This document shows positions 25,801 to 36,300 of a DNA stretch of 64,000 bases, piece by piece. Within the stretch, counting starts at the first letter, position 1. Each line of letters opens with the position of its first letter. The stretch is taken from assembly GCA_907165275.2 (NCBI GenBank), contig OU015672.1, forward strand, positions 4,818,501 through 4,882,500, read 5' to 3'. Under the pieces are notes generated by a model that saw nothing but the letters and a program-made list of their open reading frames with translations, made no database searches and was not told the origin of the DNA. Both the position numbers and the translations under genes were made by a program. The stretch is from Zygaena filipendulae (Eukaryota; Arthropoda; Insecta; Lepidoptera; Zygaenidae).

Positions 25801-27694
25801 AGCCAGCGACCGCAGCGAGAGCGCTGACGACGACGAAAGGGGGAAATTCCCGGATCACGCGAATAGAAAGGTAATATTTTTATCTGTAAGTACTGTCATA
25901 TTTGGAATTTAATAATGTTTGTTAGGGTATGAAATAGGTAGGTAGACATTTTTACCTCAACTTAATTTTTTTTTAATTTCTCTCTCATGAGGCTATGAAT
26001 GTTCCTTAAAAGAAAGCGAACTCTTAAAACATTAGAAAAAAAACATAAAGGGATAAAGTCTGGCTGACATTAGAGCTTTGTTACATTTTTCAAAATTATG
26101 TTTCATGATGTTGAAATAGTGGGCTAAAACACCGTTTTAAACTTGTTAAACTTAACTGCCATATGCCACTTCAAAACTTTTATTTGACATGACTTTCAAT
26201 TACTGTTGAACAATGTTATATATTATGTATATCTAGCAACAGGTCTAAGATCATTATCAAAATTTCTAAATTTCTCATCTTATATCTCCTGGGTATGGGA
26301 ACCTTTTTTTTACATAAACTACACCGTTAGCCTATGTAAGCATAGCTCCAGAATCGTCACCAAAGTTTCTCATCTCGCAGGTGGTATGCGCATTCTGCGT
26401 GCGCCGCTTCTGGTCGGCGGAGGACCTGCGCAGGCACATGCGGACCCACTCCGGCGAGCGGCCGTTCGTGTGCGACCTGTGCCGGCGGCGGTTCACGCTG
26501 AAGCACAGCATGCTGCGCCACCGCAAGAAGCACAGCCAGGAGGCCACCGACGACGAGGAGGTGACGCCGCCACACACTCCGAGGGAAGACGACGTGCCAC
26601 TGAATGGGTGAGTTTAAATTAAGTTCAGTCAGACAATAGGCATGTTGACTAATTTTTATTTTTTAGTCCGTCTTGTAGATTATTAAAAAATATTGGACAC
26701 GTATTTTTCTTTTTTTTTACGTAATCAAAAAATAACGGCGATATATTGAAGTTGAGTTGAAGTTTCGCGTGACGTCACTATTCGGACAGTTTGTATGGCG
26801 GTTTTAGCGATTAGTGACGTCGCGACCCCCTCACCCTAAACTTTAATGCGCTTTATCTCTGTATATTTTAATTTATTTGAAAAAGCAAAAAATACGTGTC
26901 TATTGTTTTTTTTTTTCTAATTGATGGACTAATAAGAATTTTGATTTTCAAAAGTAGTCCACATCCCCATTTCTCATAATCACGCCCCATGGAACTGGAT
27001 GGATGTAGTGATATCTTAGTAAGCGTTACCATTGACGTACTTAGGGTTATTTTTCAGGGGGGGCCTGGCCCCTGCCATGCCATGGCCGATGCGAAATTCT
27101 GTAGCTACCAACAACAACAAATTTCGTTGAAAAATAAATAATAATACTCGGGGGAGTCGCTTCAAATATTAAGTCTATTTTGAAGAGTCGTCTGAAGTTA
27201 GTTATCAGTATTATAGAATTTCGAATCAGTAGCCCAACATCCTGGGGTTACTGGTGGAATCACATTTACGCAAATAAAACCACGGGCACCAGTTATAATA
27301 ATATTAAAATTAGATTAGATATGATTAGATTAATTTAAATAATGCACACTACCTGCATGCTGATTTTGAGTTCTACAGTGATTTGTATCAAATGTTTTTT
27401 CCCGGTTTCTTTAAAAATGATTTTTGTCCCTTTAGATATAATTACCAAGAAGACGAAGGCTCCGGGGGCGACGTGCCCAACAACGTGAACAACAACAACT
27501 CGCCTCCAGCCGTTAGCTACGACAAGCAAATCAAATTGCAAATGGCGTCGAGAAAGTACTCGTCCGACGCCGACAACGACACGGACAACGGAGGCGGTCT
27601 GATCGGGAAACTGTTGGGGATATCGGACAAGACCATAAACAAACTGCTCTCGTCCCCCGACGCGGCCGCGCAACTGCTCGGTGTGAACAAATGA
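7803..27694 (+). CDS. peb: RREB1/Hindsight-type C2H2 zinc-finger transcription factor (gene span of coding exons)
   Basis: Coding exons: 7803 (or 7848)-7917, 22369-25027, 25134-25466, 25561-25870, 26381-26607, 27436-27694 (stop TGA 27692-27694). Every junction is GT-AG and the phases agree; summed from ATG 7848 they give exactly 1286 codons (1285 residues). Eleven C2H2-type fingers are visible: one in the first third, a cluster of three, a lone central finger, two plus one split by an intron, one in exon 4, and a terminal pair. PVDLS (about residues 512-516) fits the CtBP-binding consensus PxDLS, with VLDLS shortly after. The finger cluster followed by the KNSIIY segment, and the preceding DLADIQSIL block, match vertebrate RREB1; the Drosophila orthologue is hindsight/pebbled. 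From family knowledge this is a nuclear DNA-binding regulator of epithelial morphogenesis acting with EGFR/JNK/Notch signalling and CtBP. The orthology is an inference from recalled family sequence. Confidence 0.9.
7820..7917 (+). CDS. peb: first coding exon of the RREB1/pebbled gene
   Basis: A GC-rich islet encodes a basic RRRRRGRPSR stretch and an Ala/Pro-rich segment and ends GACTCGGAAC|GTGAGT. The single base left over at the donor plus the two bases at the 22369 acceptor complete one codon (CAT, His), which supports direct joining. Two starts are possible. ATG 7803 keeps the basic stretch. ATG 7848 is the first start if the acceptor GTGCGCAG|GCG at 7819 is used, and a CTAAC branch-point-like sequence lies at 7797-7801, about 20 bases upstream of it. 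I use 7820 as the exon start but cannot settle the initiator. Without database support this is the least certain exon of the gene. Confidence 0.6.
7945..8110 (-). mobile_element. Lep1-like Helitron abutting the first coding exon
   Basis: CCGTTCCCCGCGG, then TTTCGCCCGCG, GAGTTCCCGCGGTATTTCC, and the ACAGTACCCTATGTCC block, ending near ATAAACAAACTCACATTTG. It starts only about 28 bases after the donor of the exon at 7820-7917. Confidence 0.75.
8729..8935 (-). mobile_element. Lep1-like Helitron, near complete
   Basis: Starts ACTAGCTGTTCCCCGCGG with TTTCACCCGCAG and GAGTTCCCGCGGG, and ends with AATATTAGTAGG, the reverse complement of the family's CCTACTAATATT 5' end. Both ends are recognisable. 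Confidence 0.8.
8984..9125 (-). mobile_element. 3' tail of a non-LTR element, minus strand
   Basis: A (GATA)n run at about 8985-9006 is followed by ACTCTTTATTGCACACC and then AGGCGGCCTTATCGC and GATCTATCCCAGGCAACC. On the minus strand this reads as a short 3' UTR with AATAAA ending in a simple-repeat tail. I recall this tail as common in lepidopteran genomes and class it as LINE/SINE-derived from memory only. Confidence 0.5.
11215..11387 (+). mobile_element. Lep1-like Helitron
   Basis: Internal block GGATTTTGATGCGGTTTTC, then GAATTCCCGCGGGAACTCC, hairpin ACCGCGGGTGAAACCGCG, and a terminal CTAG (11384-11387) followed by T, as expected for Helitron 3' ends. Confidence 0.75.
12045..12360 (+). 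mobile_element. 340-bp TIR element (family Z), copy 1
   Basis: Ends are GGGATGTTGAC on the left and TAGTCCACATGCCC on the right, imperfect inverted repeats. The interior has AATAGACACGTATTTTTTG, a GTGAGGGGGTCGTGACGTCA block, and a second TGACGTCA about 45 bp later. Two more copies lie at 26640-26975 and 29404-29740. No coding capacity. Confidence 0.75.
13795..13897 (+). mobile_element. Lep1-like Helitron, 5'-truncated
   Basis: Only the 3' half remains: CATAGGGTAGG, CACGGGAGATCCG, hairpin ACCGCGGGTGAAACCGCGG and the terminal CTAG at 13894-13897. Confidence 0.7.
16150..16310 (-). mobile_element. Lep1-like Helitron, degraded
   Basis: CTGGCTGTGTACCGCAG and TTTCACCCGGGCAG correspond to the 3' hairpin in reverse. 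GAATCGGTCAGAAGTTAC marks the internal block. Confidence 0.5.
18180..18460 (-). mobile_element. Lep1-like Helitron with partial internal duplication
   Basis: Starts CTAGCTGTGCCCCGCGG. A GAGTTTCGGAATTC module occurs twice (about 18208 and 18293), and the element continues to TTGGTCCAGCCGTTCACG, so part of it has been duplicated or a second copy has inserted. Confidence 0.65.
19194..20052 (+). mobile_element. repeat family X copy 1, interrupted by family Y
   Basis: Left part 19194-19247 (GTTTAGTATGAAAAC, AGTGTCGCCGGG) and right part about 19824-20052 (ATCACGCACTAAAACATTC to ATGTCCTCTCTAGTTAATT) match the uninterrupted minus-strand copy at 35861-36150. The middle, 19248-19823, is a copy of family Y (compare 3875-4246). 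At the junction the empty site reads CACACAAAACTATT and the filled site CACACAA...AAAAACTATT, so Y inserted into an existing X. Confidence 0.75.
19248..19823 (+). mobile_element. repeat family Y copy 2, nested in family X
   Basis: Shares with 3875-4246 the ACATTGTTATCCTAGGGG start, the foldback CTAAATAAGTCTTTCTCCC arm, the AATAGGAATTAGCTAAAG block and the CAGGCAACTTCAGACC to GAGTATGAGTAATG end. It carries about 200 bp of extra internal sequence with a repeated AATAGGAATTAGCT block. Confidence 0.75.
20632..21106 (+). mobile_element. Lep1-like Helitron, composite
   Basis: 5' modules GGCGTCTGTGTGTCTGTC and GCGATTTTCACAAATAG lie at 20660-20740. The 3' module, CGGAATTGCCACGGGAACTC, GAAATTTCCGCGGG and CTAG (21103-21106), lies about 300 bp later. 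The intervening sequence includes the left inverted repeat at 20838. Confidence 0.55.
20838..22129. repeat. inverted repeat pair around GGCAATCAAYCCGGTRCTTG
   Basis: At 20838 GATAGGCAATCAACCCGG followed by TGCTTGAGTTTAAACCCG faces its diverged reverse complement ending at about 22129 (GGATTGATTGCCTATC). A third, inverted copy (CCAAGCATCGGGTTGATTG) lies at about 22010-22030. The region between holds a Helitron end and the 21580 palindrome. It may be one element with long TIRs or several solo copies. Confidence 0.5.
21580..21717. mobile_element. palindromic PIF/Harbinger-like MITE, copy 1
   Basis: A 138-bp near-perfect palindrome with arms of about 62 bp (GCTAAGATACGCAACACG ... CGATAAAATGGCTCG). 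It is flanked by CTG on both sides (21577-21579 and 21718-21720). A second copy at 47688-47824 is flanked by CAG. The 3-bp CWG duplications are typical of the PIF/Harbinger superfamily. No coding capacity. Confidence 0.75.
22369..25027 (+). CDS. peb: main exon of the RREB1/pebbled gene (zinc fingers 1-5, CtBP motif)
   Basis: Acceptor TTTGTTTCAG|AT at 22368; donor GAGAACAG|GTATGC at 25027. Finger 1 (CPTC...HRKIC, about 22746-22815) ends in Cys (C2HC) instead of the usual second His. Fingers 2-4 lie at about 23190-23440 with linkers NGDRPYEC. Between fingers 1 and 2 is the RREB1-like DLADIQSIL block. PVDLS and VLDLS lie near 23832-23885. Finger 5 (FSCSQCSARF, 24444-24515) stands alone. It is followed by a Pro-rich stretch and an acidic run (EEDEEDALIIDEELEE, about 24690-24750). 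If the 3' intron were retained the frame would read 26 further codons to a stop at 25104-25106. Confidence 0.95.
25134..25466 (+). CDS. peb: exon 3 of the RREB1/pebbled gene (fingers 6, 7 and first half of 8)
   Basis: Acceptor TTCTTTACAG|AT; donor TGTACCGG|GTAAGT. Finger 6 is CPYCHRKF...HVLTH, and linker TGQKPFKC leads to finger 7, CPHCPLLF...HLLRKH. The exon then ends inside finger 8 after FKCASCTG, between the Cys pair and the His pair; the next exon supplies FSTMDALKKHVASRH in frame. An overlapping frame at 25256-25912 runs through the intron but breaks finger 8, so I reject it. Confidence 0.95.
25561..25870 (+). CDS. peb: exon 4 of the RREB1/pebbled gene (end of finger 8, finger 9)
   Basis: Acceptor TGTCCTTTCAG|AA follows a 94-base intron; donor AGAAAG|GTAATA. 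Finger 9 is CHLCDASF...HLASSH. The rest is a Ser/Asp-rich acidic linker (RSESADDDERG) before a phase-0 intron. Confidence 0.95.
26381..26607 (+). CDS. peb: exon 5 of the RREB1/pebbled gene (fingers 10 and 11)
   Basis: Acceptor CATCTCGCAG|GT; donor AATGG|GTGAGT. Two tandem canonical fingers with an SGERPFVC linker: CAFCVRRF...HMRTH and CDLCRRRF...HRKKH. They are followed by a Glu/Asp stretch. Markedly GC-rich compared with exon 2. Confidence 0.95.
26640..26975 (-). mobile_element. 340-bp TIR element (family Z), copy 2
   Basis: Reverse-oriented copy in the last intron of the zinc-finger gene, starting 33 bases after the exon 5 donor. Ends are GGCATGTTGACTA and TAGTCCACATCCCC. The interior carries GTGACGTCACTATTCGG and GCGACCCCCTCACCC. 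One of its two TGACGTCA sites is mutated to TGACGTCG. Confidence 0.75.
27436..27694 (+). CDS. peb: last coding exon of the RREB1/pebbled gene
   Basis: Acceptor TCCCTTTAG|AT; stop TGA at 27692-27694. It encodes an Asn-rich stretch (NNVNNNN), then a compact Leu/Ile-rich C-terminal segment (LIGKLLGISDKTINKLL, AAAQLLGVNK) that looks like a short helical motif. No zinc fingers. Base composition drops sharply after the stop, marking the 3' UTR. Confidence 0.93.
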
Positions 27695-29403
27695 GAGTAC
27701 GCTTTAGTCCTTGTGGCGCCTGCTAGGCTCGTCCTGGCTCCGCGGGGACTAAAAGTGACTATCCTCCCGGGTGGAAGCGACTCTGCCAATGAAAAAAAAT
27801 AACAGACGATTACTGTATATCGATGCTAGCATGCACAAAAACAATGCATTTTTTTTTTGTTTAAGTTCCAAATTCAACAAGTACTATCTTTCCACAGACT
27901 TGTTCTCGACTGTTGTTTTATTTTTAATCGATTCACTGCAATGGCCGTGTTCTATTTTTCGAATTCCATGGCCGTTTTTATCAACTTTACCATCGACAAT
28001 ACCTACGTCATATGATTATGTATTATAGTTGGAATAATAATTAAGATTAAATATTGATTTCGGTTCGGTGGGTGATCCTTTAAAACGTCGACTAAAAATT
28101 CAGTTTCGTTTAAAAATAAAGGAGATACCTACGAGCTTTATTTTATTGTAAAGTTAAATATATTATTATAGTTCGTTGAATAGGTGCCTTTAGCTGCCTT
28201 AAATTAAGCTTTATTGTAAGCATATACCGTCCTGTGTACGCCTTTGAATGTTTATATAGATATAATAATTATGTAAATCTATACCAAATGTAGGTTATAC
28301 AACGAAACAATTCTAATTTTAGTGCCAGTTTTGAAGTAGTACATATTTTAATCTTCAGCATAAAATGTTATCTCAATCGTAGATTTTTAATGTAAGTATT
28401 ACCTAATCCTTTTGTAAATATTTCAATAGGAATAATTTTTAGCCAGTACACACAATAATATAGTGAGTTATGACTCTTTGATTGCTTATAAAATCTGGTT
28501 CGGTGGGGGTTAATTAAGTCCACCTTTTTCATGAAATTTTTGGTCACACTAATTTTTACTATAAACTATCCGAACTGACAGACGACCGGTTCAAATTTCA
28601 ATTAAAAAAAAAATCCATAGACAAAAATGCACATGAATTTTCCAATTTTACGAACAACTTTCCAACTTTGTTTACAGACATTATACCTATAAATATTTTA
28701 GCTAGATCGGTCTAACCGTTCTCAAATGATACGCTTACCAACGAACAGCAATAATTACCTATATTTTTATTTATGTAGATGCAGGGGTAGTAACGCGTCA
28801 GTAGGATGACTACATTTGTCCGATATCTTGGGATAATTTTTATTAGTAGGTACCTATTTATATTTTTCACTATAAAATTATAATTTTTTTATCATTTCAT
28901 TACTTCAGCACTGTATTAGAAATGTGTGCTCTGACTAAAAAGTATTCCTTTATTAGATAACTCATCATAACGTTACGCATTTCTGTCTAGTCGTCGTACT
29001 TACTAAATTTTACTTCGTAGCTACTAAAACTTTTTGACATTAATTAAATGTTTTCAATAATAAATATTATAGGTATAAAAATTTTAATATTTCCATAGGT
29101 ATATATTATGTACGTATGTATAATTATCTATGTATTTGTTATTCATTAGAAATTGTGGTATTAATTTTTTTTAACACTAATATATCTATATTATAGGTAG
29201 ATAATATCTAACAATAGGCAAGATCAAACCAAAAATCAAAGCTGGTTTTCAAATTAAATCCAAAATTTTCTAGTCAATTTTTAAACATTTTACATTTAAT
29301 TTGCATTCAACGAGCCCAAGTTAAATACCAAAATGAAAAGATTTGTTTATCGGCTAGACCTAATGTAAAATTAAATAAGTATAAGTAGGCAGGTTGACAC
29401 TCG

Positions 29404-29740
29404 GAATGGGGATGTGGACTACTTTTGAAAATCAAAATTCTAATTAGTCCTTCAGTTAGAAAATAAAAAAACAATAGACACGTATTTTTTGCTTTTTCAA
29501 ATAAATTAAAATATACAGAGATAAAGCGAAATAAAGTTTAGAGTGAGGGGGTCGTGACGTCACAAACCGTTAAAACCGCCATACAAACTGTCCGAATAGT
29601 GACGTCACGCGAAATTTCAACTCAATATATCGCGCTTAATTTTTGATTAGGTACGTAAAAAAAGAAAAAATACGTGTCCAATATTTTTTATTAATCTACA
29701 AGATGGGCTAAGAAAAAAAAATAGTCAGCATGCCCATTGC
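29404..29740 (+). mobile_element. 340-bp TIR element (family Z), copy 3
   Basis: Ends GGGGATGTGGACTA and TAGTCAGCATGCCC. Contains GAGTGAGGGGGTCGTGACG and two TGACGTCA octamers at about 29555 and 29600. Same architecture as 12045-12360. Confidence 0.75.
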
Positions 29741-32700
29741 CTAAGCTCATGTTTATAAAAATCCTACCAATAATTAATTTAAGTATTTGCATATCCACTT
29801 TAAAGATAAAATACAAGTTAACTTTTAAATATGACTGTCCTCCATTTTAAGTTTTGGACTCGATCTAAAATTAAGAAACTTTACAGATCTTTTAATTAGG
29901 TTTGTTGAAGTATAAATCTTAATTTTCGTCTTCATTCGAGCTTAAGTACCTACCTAGTACTGGTTTAAACCTGCATGGTCGTGTTTTATTCAAACCCCAA
30001 AAAAAAACTTACTCAATGGCTCAACTAAATTTGCATCTGTGAATTGAGTAGGTAAACTCATCAGGATTTACTCAATTCCTAATCCATATAAAATAACAAA
30101 AATATAACCTTTTAAGTATATAGGTATTGCTATAAACCATAGTTATCTCCTAATCCTATCTATACTAGTTTTAGCTCACTTGGATTTTTAAATTGAATCT
30201 TTAATTATTTGCTCAAATTCATGGCATTTCTCTATCTAAGACTTACAATTAAATAATATATAAGATTATGTAGGAACCTAACTATAAAATATAACTGGAG
30301 TACCTACCTATAAATTTTTTTTTTCACTACAAATATATCGTGCTATATAACTATAGGTATCTTACAAACATGTTTATTTTCGCCTAAATTATTTCAATTA
30401 GGTACTAGGTAGGTATGTACTTATTTCACAAACAATTTGCAAATATTTTTTCGGTAAAAATAAAAAATTAAAATGTTTAGGTTGTTGGGTAAAATATGGT
30501 TTTTTAAATGATGTGTTCTTACTTAATTATTGTTTTTTTTTTGTTAATTTTATTGGTGCAACGAATTTTTTTTTGTTTGGTAAAGTTTAAAATTTTATGT
30601 AGATAAGTAGGTACGAGTATACTGTGAATTGTTAGGATAGAATTTAATTACTAATTAATTATATAATTATGTAGGTATAGTACAATTTTGTCTCCTTCAA
30701 TGGATCGATGAATATCATACGCTAGTATACCTAAGTTTTTGTTTGCTTTGTACATAACTATAGTCAACGCTAAATACTTTAAATAGATGTGATTATTTCA
30801 CAGAAATAGTCATTACTTGAGTAGGTAGGTATATCATCGTTTCTAGAGTCTAGTGTTTTGAACGGGCAATTATAAAGATAAGAACCTTTCACGTTAGAAT
30901 ATTAATAAATATAAGCAATAATTATAATATACTCGTTAGAGACACCATAATATTCAAGATTAAGGAATAGAAATAGGAATAATCAAATGAGTGGGAAATA
31001 ATAGATTTTAATTTATTATAAACCTTATCGCTAATATACCAAAGTAAGTTTTAGATTAGTACATTAATTTAGTTTACAAAAGTCCTGCTTTACGTCAATT
31101 ATAATTAGAAGTGGAAATAATTTCAACGATTGTATAATTATAATATAGGAAATTCGTTGGTTGATTTAAAATAAATACTTACTTATATTTTTGCTTAGAG
31201 AATTCACGGCCATTATCTACTTAAATCATGTCGTTTAAGTAATTAGGTAAGTAAATTATCTAGATTTCTAGAAAACAGTTTTAAAACATTTAATAATAGG
31301 ACCTTTACACTGCATGCAGGTTTAGAAAAATGTGAATCAGAAATGCAGTAAATAAGTAAAATCTATGTTTAAATTTAATCACTTCACTTCTTTAATTATT
31401 TTCATAATCTGAATAACTTATTTATATTTGAAATATCTAAGTGCCTGGATAGGTACTAAAAATATACCTGCCTAAGTAAAATTAAGATAAATTAAGTATT
31501 GTGGCAACACCGCTTGGCCTTTCATTGTAGTGTTCGTGTGTATTTTAGTAAATTAAGTTTTGAATTATACCTATAGGAGTAAGTATATAATTATTATATA
31601 CATAAATATTAATTGTAATTAAATATAACATTATAATTGAGTATTGCATATTAATATCAAAATAGTTATAAGTGGTAATGTTATAATTATGATTATTAAT
31701 CACTTTTGCCTTTCGAATTGCAATTTTGGTGTCGTTTATTGATTGTGAAATAAATTTTTGTGGATATTATAAAAATTACTTATTTTATTTTATTAAAACT
31801 AACCATACCTACTTAAAACGACATATTTTTCACTTTCTCATTTAAAAAAAGAATTCTGACATTGAGCCACACACACATAGGTACTTATGCTAGTAAGCTA
31901 GATGCCACCTCTCGGTATTTTTGTGTTATTATTGGCTACTGCTAGTAGCTAGGCTCCATCAGCCAAGCACAAACTACTAAGAGATACTACCGTATGCAGG
32001 CAAGCTAGGGTGGAATGAACTGGCTGGCCTAAAGGTCTTTGCCACTTGGGCGAACGTACTTACATGCGCGCACCCCCCCAAAGGCAGCCCGATGTAAGCA
32101 CTCTGAACAAAGAAACTTAAAAGAAAAGTGGTTCCAAAAATCCAAATCAGATCGCAAACTAGAGTTCATTATTTGATTTGGAAAGCTCAGTAGGTTCCTA
32201 CTAATAATAATTTCCATGCCCCCCAATAAAGGATAGGTACTCACACGAATGCGAATGCTTAAAAAATGTATGAGCATTCGCATGCGAATTCGCGTTTCCG
32301 TGTGCGGAAGTAATTCGAACGATTCAAAAATACGGTCCCTGCTGACGCAGGATAGCCGTTGGAGCGGCTTGATTCTTAGGAATCTTATTCTTAGGTCCCT
32401 CTAGTCTACTGTCTAGATAACCATTTGTTAACCGTTGTTAACAATATAATGACATCTATTGGCGATCAATAGAAAACTAAGCTTTTTCTAACTTTTGCTA
32501 TTCGTCACTAGGTGGCCATAAAATAAAACTACAAAAAACAATCTCTTCGACGAGCAGTGAATGCTGCCAGATTTTGAGAAAAAATAAATTGCGAGGTAAG
32601 TAAATTGAAGGATTGAGATTTGAGTGACATTTGACAACTTATTATAGATAAAACATTTAAATTTAAATTAAATGGTTTATCAAATCAGATATGAGAGGCG

Positions 32701-33059
32701 TCTTATCATTATTTAACATTATCATATTATCATCAATCTATGAAATAGGCAACTGGCAAATCCAAAGTATCGTACGTATTGTACATTCCTATACTATAAA
32801 GATATCAGTAAATCTTTGCAATATATGTAGAACTTGAGCATTGTCTTATTTTTATATATTTCATCAATATAATTATGATAAATAGAAAAAACAGAGAACT
32901 AGTTATAATGACAGTGCTCGTATGTAGAATTTCTTTTATTAGCTGGCAGCACTGAACAATTCATAGGCGAAAAAGAAAAAAATTAAGAAATTGAAAGAAA
33001 GAAGGAACTTTTTTGAGAGGCGTCTTTGATTATTACTTTCAATTGGCAAAGTTAACGTG

Positions 33060-33119
33060 AGAATTGTGAAATATCGTTTGGTGTCCTATAAAAAGTGTAA
33101 AATACCTATTGGAAATCGT
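33060..33119 (+). other. candidate non-coding first exon of lolal (3' end at 33119)
   Basis: TTGGAAATC|GTGTGAGTAAA contains GTGAGT at 33120, a usable donor about 220 bases upstream of the acceptor-like CATCCAG at 33338 that precedes the lolal start codon. The exon start is unknown. Alternatively the 5' UTR is continuous across this region. Confidence 0.25.
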
Positions 33120-33358
33120 GTGAGTAAAATACGATGTGATTAGAATATTCAGTCTAGCTTGTTTTCTATGCATTTAAATTTTCACATAATGACGTAGGTA
33201 GTTAAATAGCTAAACTGCACTTTAACATTATTTTATGACCTTCAAAGATTCGATTTTGTTGGTACATAAGATACTATATTTATGTAGCATTCATTTTGCA
33301 TAAATTACAATAATAAATATCCGTTTGTAAACATCCAGGTACATAGAAATAGAGAAAA

Positions 33359-36300
33359 ATGGGCGACCAACAGTTCTTCTTAAAATGGAACGATTTCCAG
33401 ACTAACATGGTGACATCCTTCAGGCATTTGCGAGACGAAAAAAGTTTCACAGATGTAAGTACAAATTACCATCAAAATATGTTTCAGCATATTATCAATA
33501 AATTTATAACCTCTTTTTGATGTCAAAAAGCAAGACAGATGCTGTTTTTGTATAACATTAGTTATTTTCTACCCTCATTCAGTGTCAATTATAATATTCT
33601 TGGAATGATTTAGAAAATATCAATTAAGCTAATCTATACACCCTTTTGATGTACCTTCGAGTTTTCGTCCTTCAGTGTATGAGTATGGTGTATCATGAGT
33701 TCTACTCATTTTGTATGAGCCACTTGCTTTGTACTAATGTGGGTTTGATTAAGTTTTACATACTGGCTAATCAGAATTCTTGATAAGATACTGAATTTAC
33801 TTATTGAAACTAAAACAACAGATATAGACCGTGTGTTTATAGGTTTGTATTATATCATCCTATAAGAGCTAAATCCATTTTGAGACAATTGGCCACAAGG
33901 TTAAACTACCTGTATTATACTTAGTTGACCTATCACTGCTCAACTGCCAAATAGGTATGTGATAATCAGAAAAAAACAATTATTTGCTGCAGCAGCTGTC
34001 TACTAGATAACTTGTCACTTTTTTTTTAAATCTTAAACCATAGGCACACACAACATTCTCTAAGAGTACCACTAGGTAAAACTTGTTGCTTATAAGTTTT
34101 AATAGTATTTCAACTCACCTCTAACAAATATTACTTTCATAAAAGTCTTTGTTAATTTTATACATATTGATTATTTAATTGTTTTGGTTCATAATTGTTT
34201 TGGTATATTGGTGCCACAATTGACACTCCTATTCCTCTATTCTAAATAACAATTTATTAGTATAACATATGTATATCAAATAACTGATGTGCATTATAGT
34301 GTTGAAGTATACTCAAGTCTAAATTCTGGACATGAAAAGCATATTATGGTCGGATCTCAACATTCGACCACTTTTTAACACTAAAATACTATAATATTTT
34401 TATTTAGTATTTTAGTGTTAAAAAGTATGTTATGTATTTAACACTAAAACTACTTTTTAACAAACTACTTTGGTCAGATCTTGAGATCCAAACATATGCT
34501 TTTCATGTCCAGAATTATTTCCTTGCCAACCACAAATGATCAGGACTCTATTGTATTCTCTCATTTATGTGACATTGATGGAGTCACTGTCGCAACACAT
34601 AGTCCCAAGATAGGTACAAAAGAAGAAGATTTATTGCACTGCTATTGCTATAAACAATATTATACCAAAAAAAGTGAAGAGGTGAAGAGATCACACACCA
34701 CTAGCTCCTGCACATAACTTGGATACAAAATATATTGTACTAGCTTTTCCGTGCAGTTTCACCCGTGGTAATTTCAGAGTTCCCGCGGGAAATCCGGGTT
34801 ACAATATAGCCTATGACTTACAAATTGACTGAGTTACTTACAAATAAAGTGGCTTTCTATTGGTAAAAAAATTTCAAAATCTGTTCAGTAGATCCAGAGA
34901 TTTCCTCCTACACCTCATAAACTCACACACTTTACCTCTTATAATATTAGTATAGATTATGTTTTATGATACATATTACAAAAATATGAAAATGTGTTTA
35001 TTTGCACGATTTTTGAAATGAACAGAACTTAAGTTATTTATACATTTTATTATTACAGGTAACACTGGCTTGTGAGGGTCAGACATGTAAGGCACACAAA
35101 ATGGTATTGTCTGCGTGTAGTCCATACTTCAAAAGTTTATTAGAGGTTAGTGAATAGTTTATTTATAGGTTTTTATAATACATATTTATTATTTATACAC
35201 AGTACCAAATACTTGCCCATTTTTGAAATTTTTCATACAACTATACTAATTTATATTTGTAAGTAATAATATGGTATTTTACATACATTCAGATGTATGA
35301 TGCGTCTTTCATTATATATACTGGCAATCTATCTCGACTGGCGTAGTAGGTCACCATGCCTGCCCGCTAATCAAGAGGTTCCGGGTTCGATTCCCGGTGG
35401 GGGTGCACTTTGTGTGATGAACACAGGGTTCCATTTTCCAGTCTAGGTGTGTTTATATATCTATAGTACATATATTAAATAATATGTAATCTATGTAGTA
35501 TATGTATACCACGTTTGCTTGGTTTCCACAACACAAGCTAATACTAGCTTACTGTGGGATCAAGTAGATTTGTGTGTTGTGGATTATTATTATCTCTACA
35601 TATAATTAATAGAAGTAAGTCCGCGCATGGAAAACAAAATGAGAAGAGGCGATAAAAGAAAAGAAACAAAACACAAAACAATTCTTTTTTTTCCCTCTGT
35701 TTTTGCTAATCTACACCACTGCTGAACGGATTTTCATGCTGTTTTCACAGGTAAATTAAGCCAAGTTTGGTGCTAACAGCTTAGCTTTGAACTACATGAT
35801 ATTATGTGTACTGGTTGTTTACCGCGTGCACCAACTATAGTGCTAACCACAGAGCAATAAATTAACTAGAGAGGACATGTAGGCGGGGCAGCCTGCGCCA
35901 CGATTGCAAAGGAAGTTAGAGCAAATGCTCTAACTTGCCCAAAACTTGTTTTGCTGCTATCCCAAGTATATTTACCACAATATTCCCAAAACCGTGAATT
36001 TTGAAAACAGTGACTAAGTAAAAATATAACCATAAAGCGTTTAATACATTTCTTTATGTCAACGAATGTTTTGGTGCGTGATGAATAGTTTTGTGTGCGA
36101 AAATCGCCCGGCGACACTGGTTTTCGTTCGTTTTCATACTAAACTGAGTTGATGTCCCTTCTATCAGTTATTCTCTATTCTGTGGTGCTAACTATGAAGA
36201 ATTCGTTAAACGGATGCACATTTTTCTGTATGCTCTACTGTACTGGCCAATGTCATAATGTTATGAAACGATTCGAGTGGCATTTTCGTAACTCGACGCG

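Larger units (their letters stand above)
27695..33338. other. 3' UTR of the zinc-finger gene and AT-rich intergenic DNA
   Basis: No coding frame is supported. AATAAA-type signals are many in this AT-rich DNA (for example in AAAAATAAAGGAG near 28107 and GTGAAATAAATTTTTG near 31750), so I cannot place the polyadenylation site. One family Z element lies at 29404-29740. The remaining sequence, about 29.8-31.8 kb, is simple AT-rich DNA with TAGGTA runs. Confidence 0.6.

Noticed and set aside
25256..25912. Alternative 218-codon frame through the 94-base intron of the zinc-finger gene
   Set aside because: It reads the wrong frame before the intron and destroys finger 8. The spliced version restores a canonical C2H2 finger.
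35340..35405. tRNA gene suggested by a perfect box B (GGTTCGATTCC)
   Set aside because: The acceptor stem and anticodon arm do not pair and the sequence continues into a SINE body with a simple-repeat tail, so it is a tRNA-derived SINE head.
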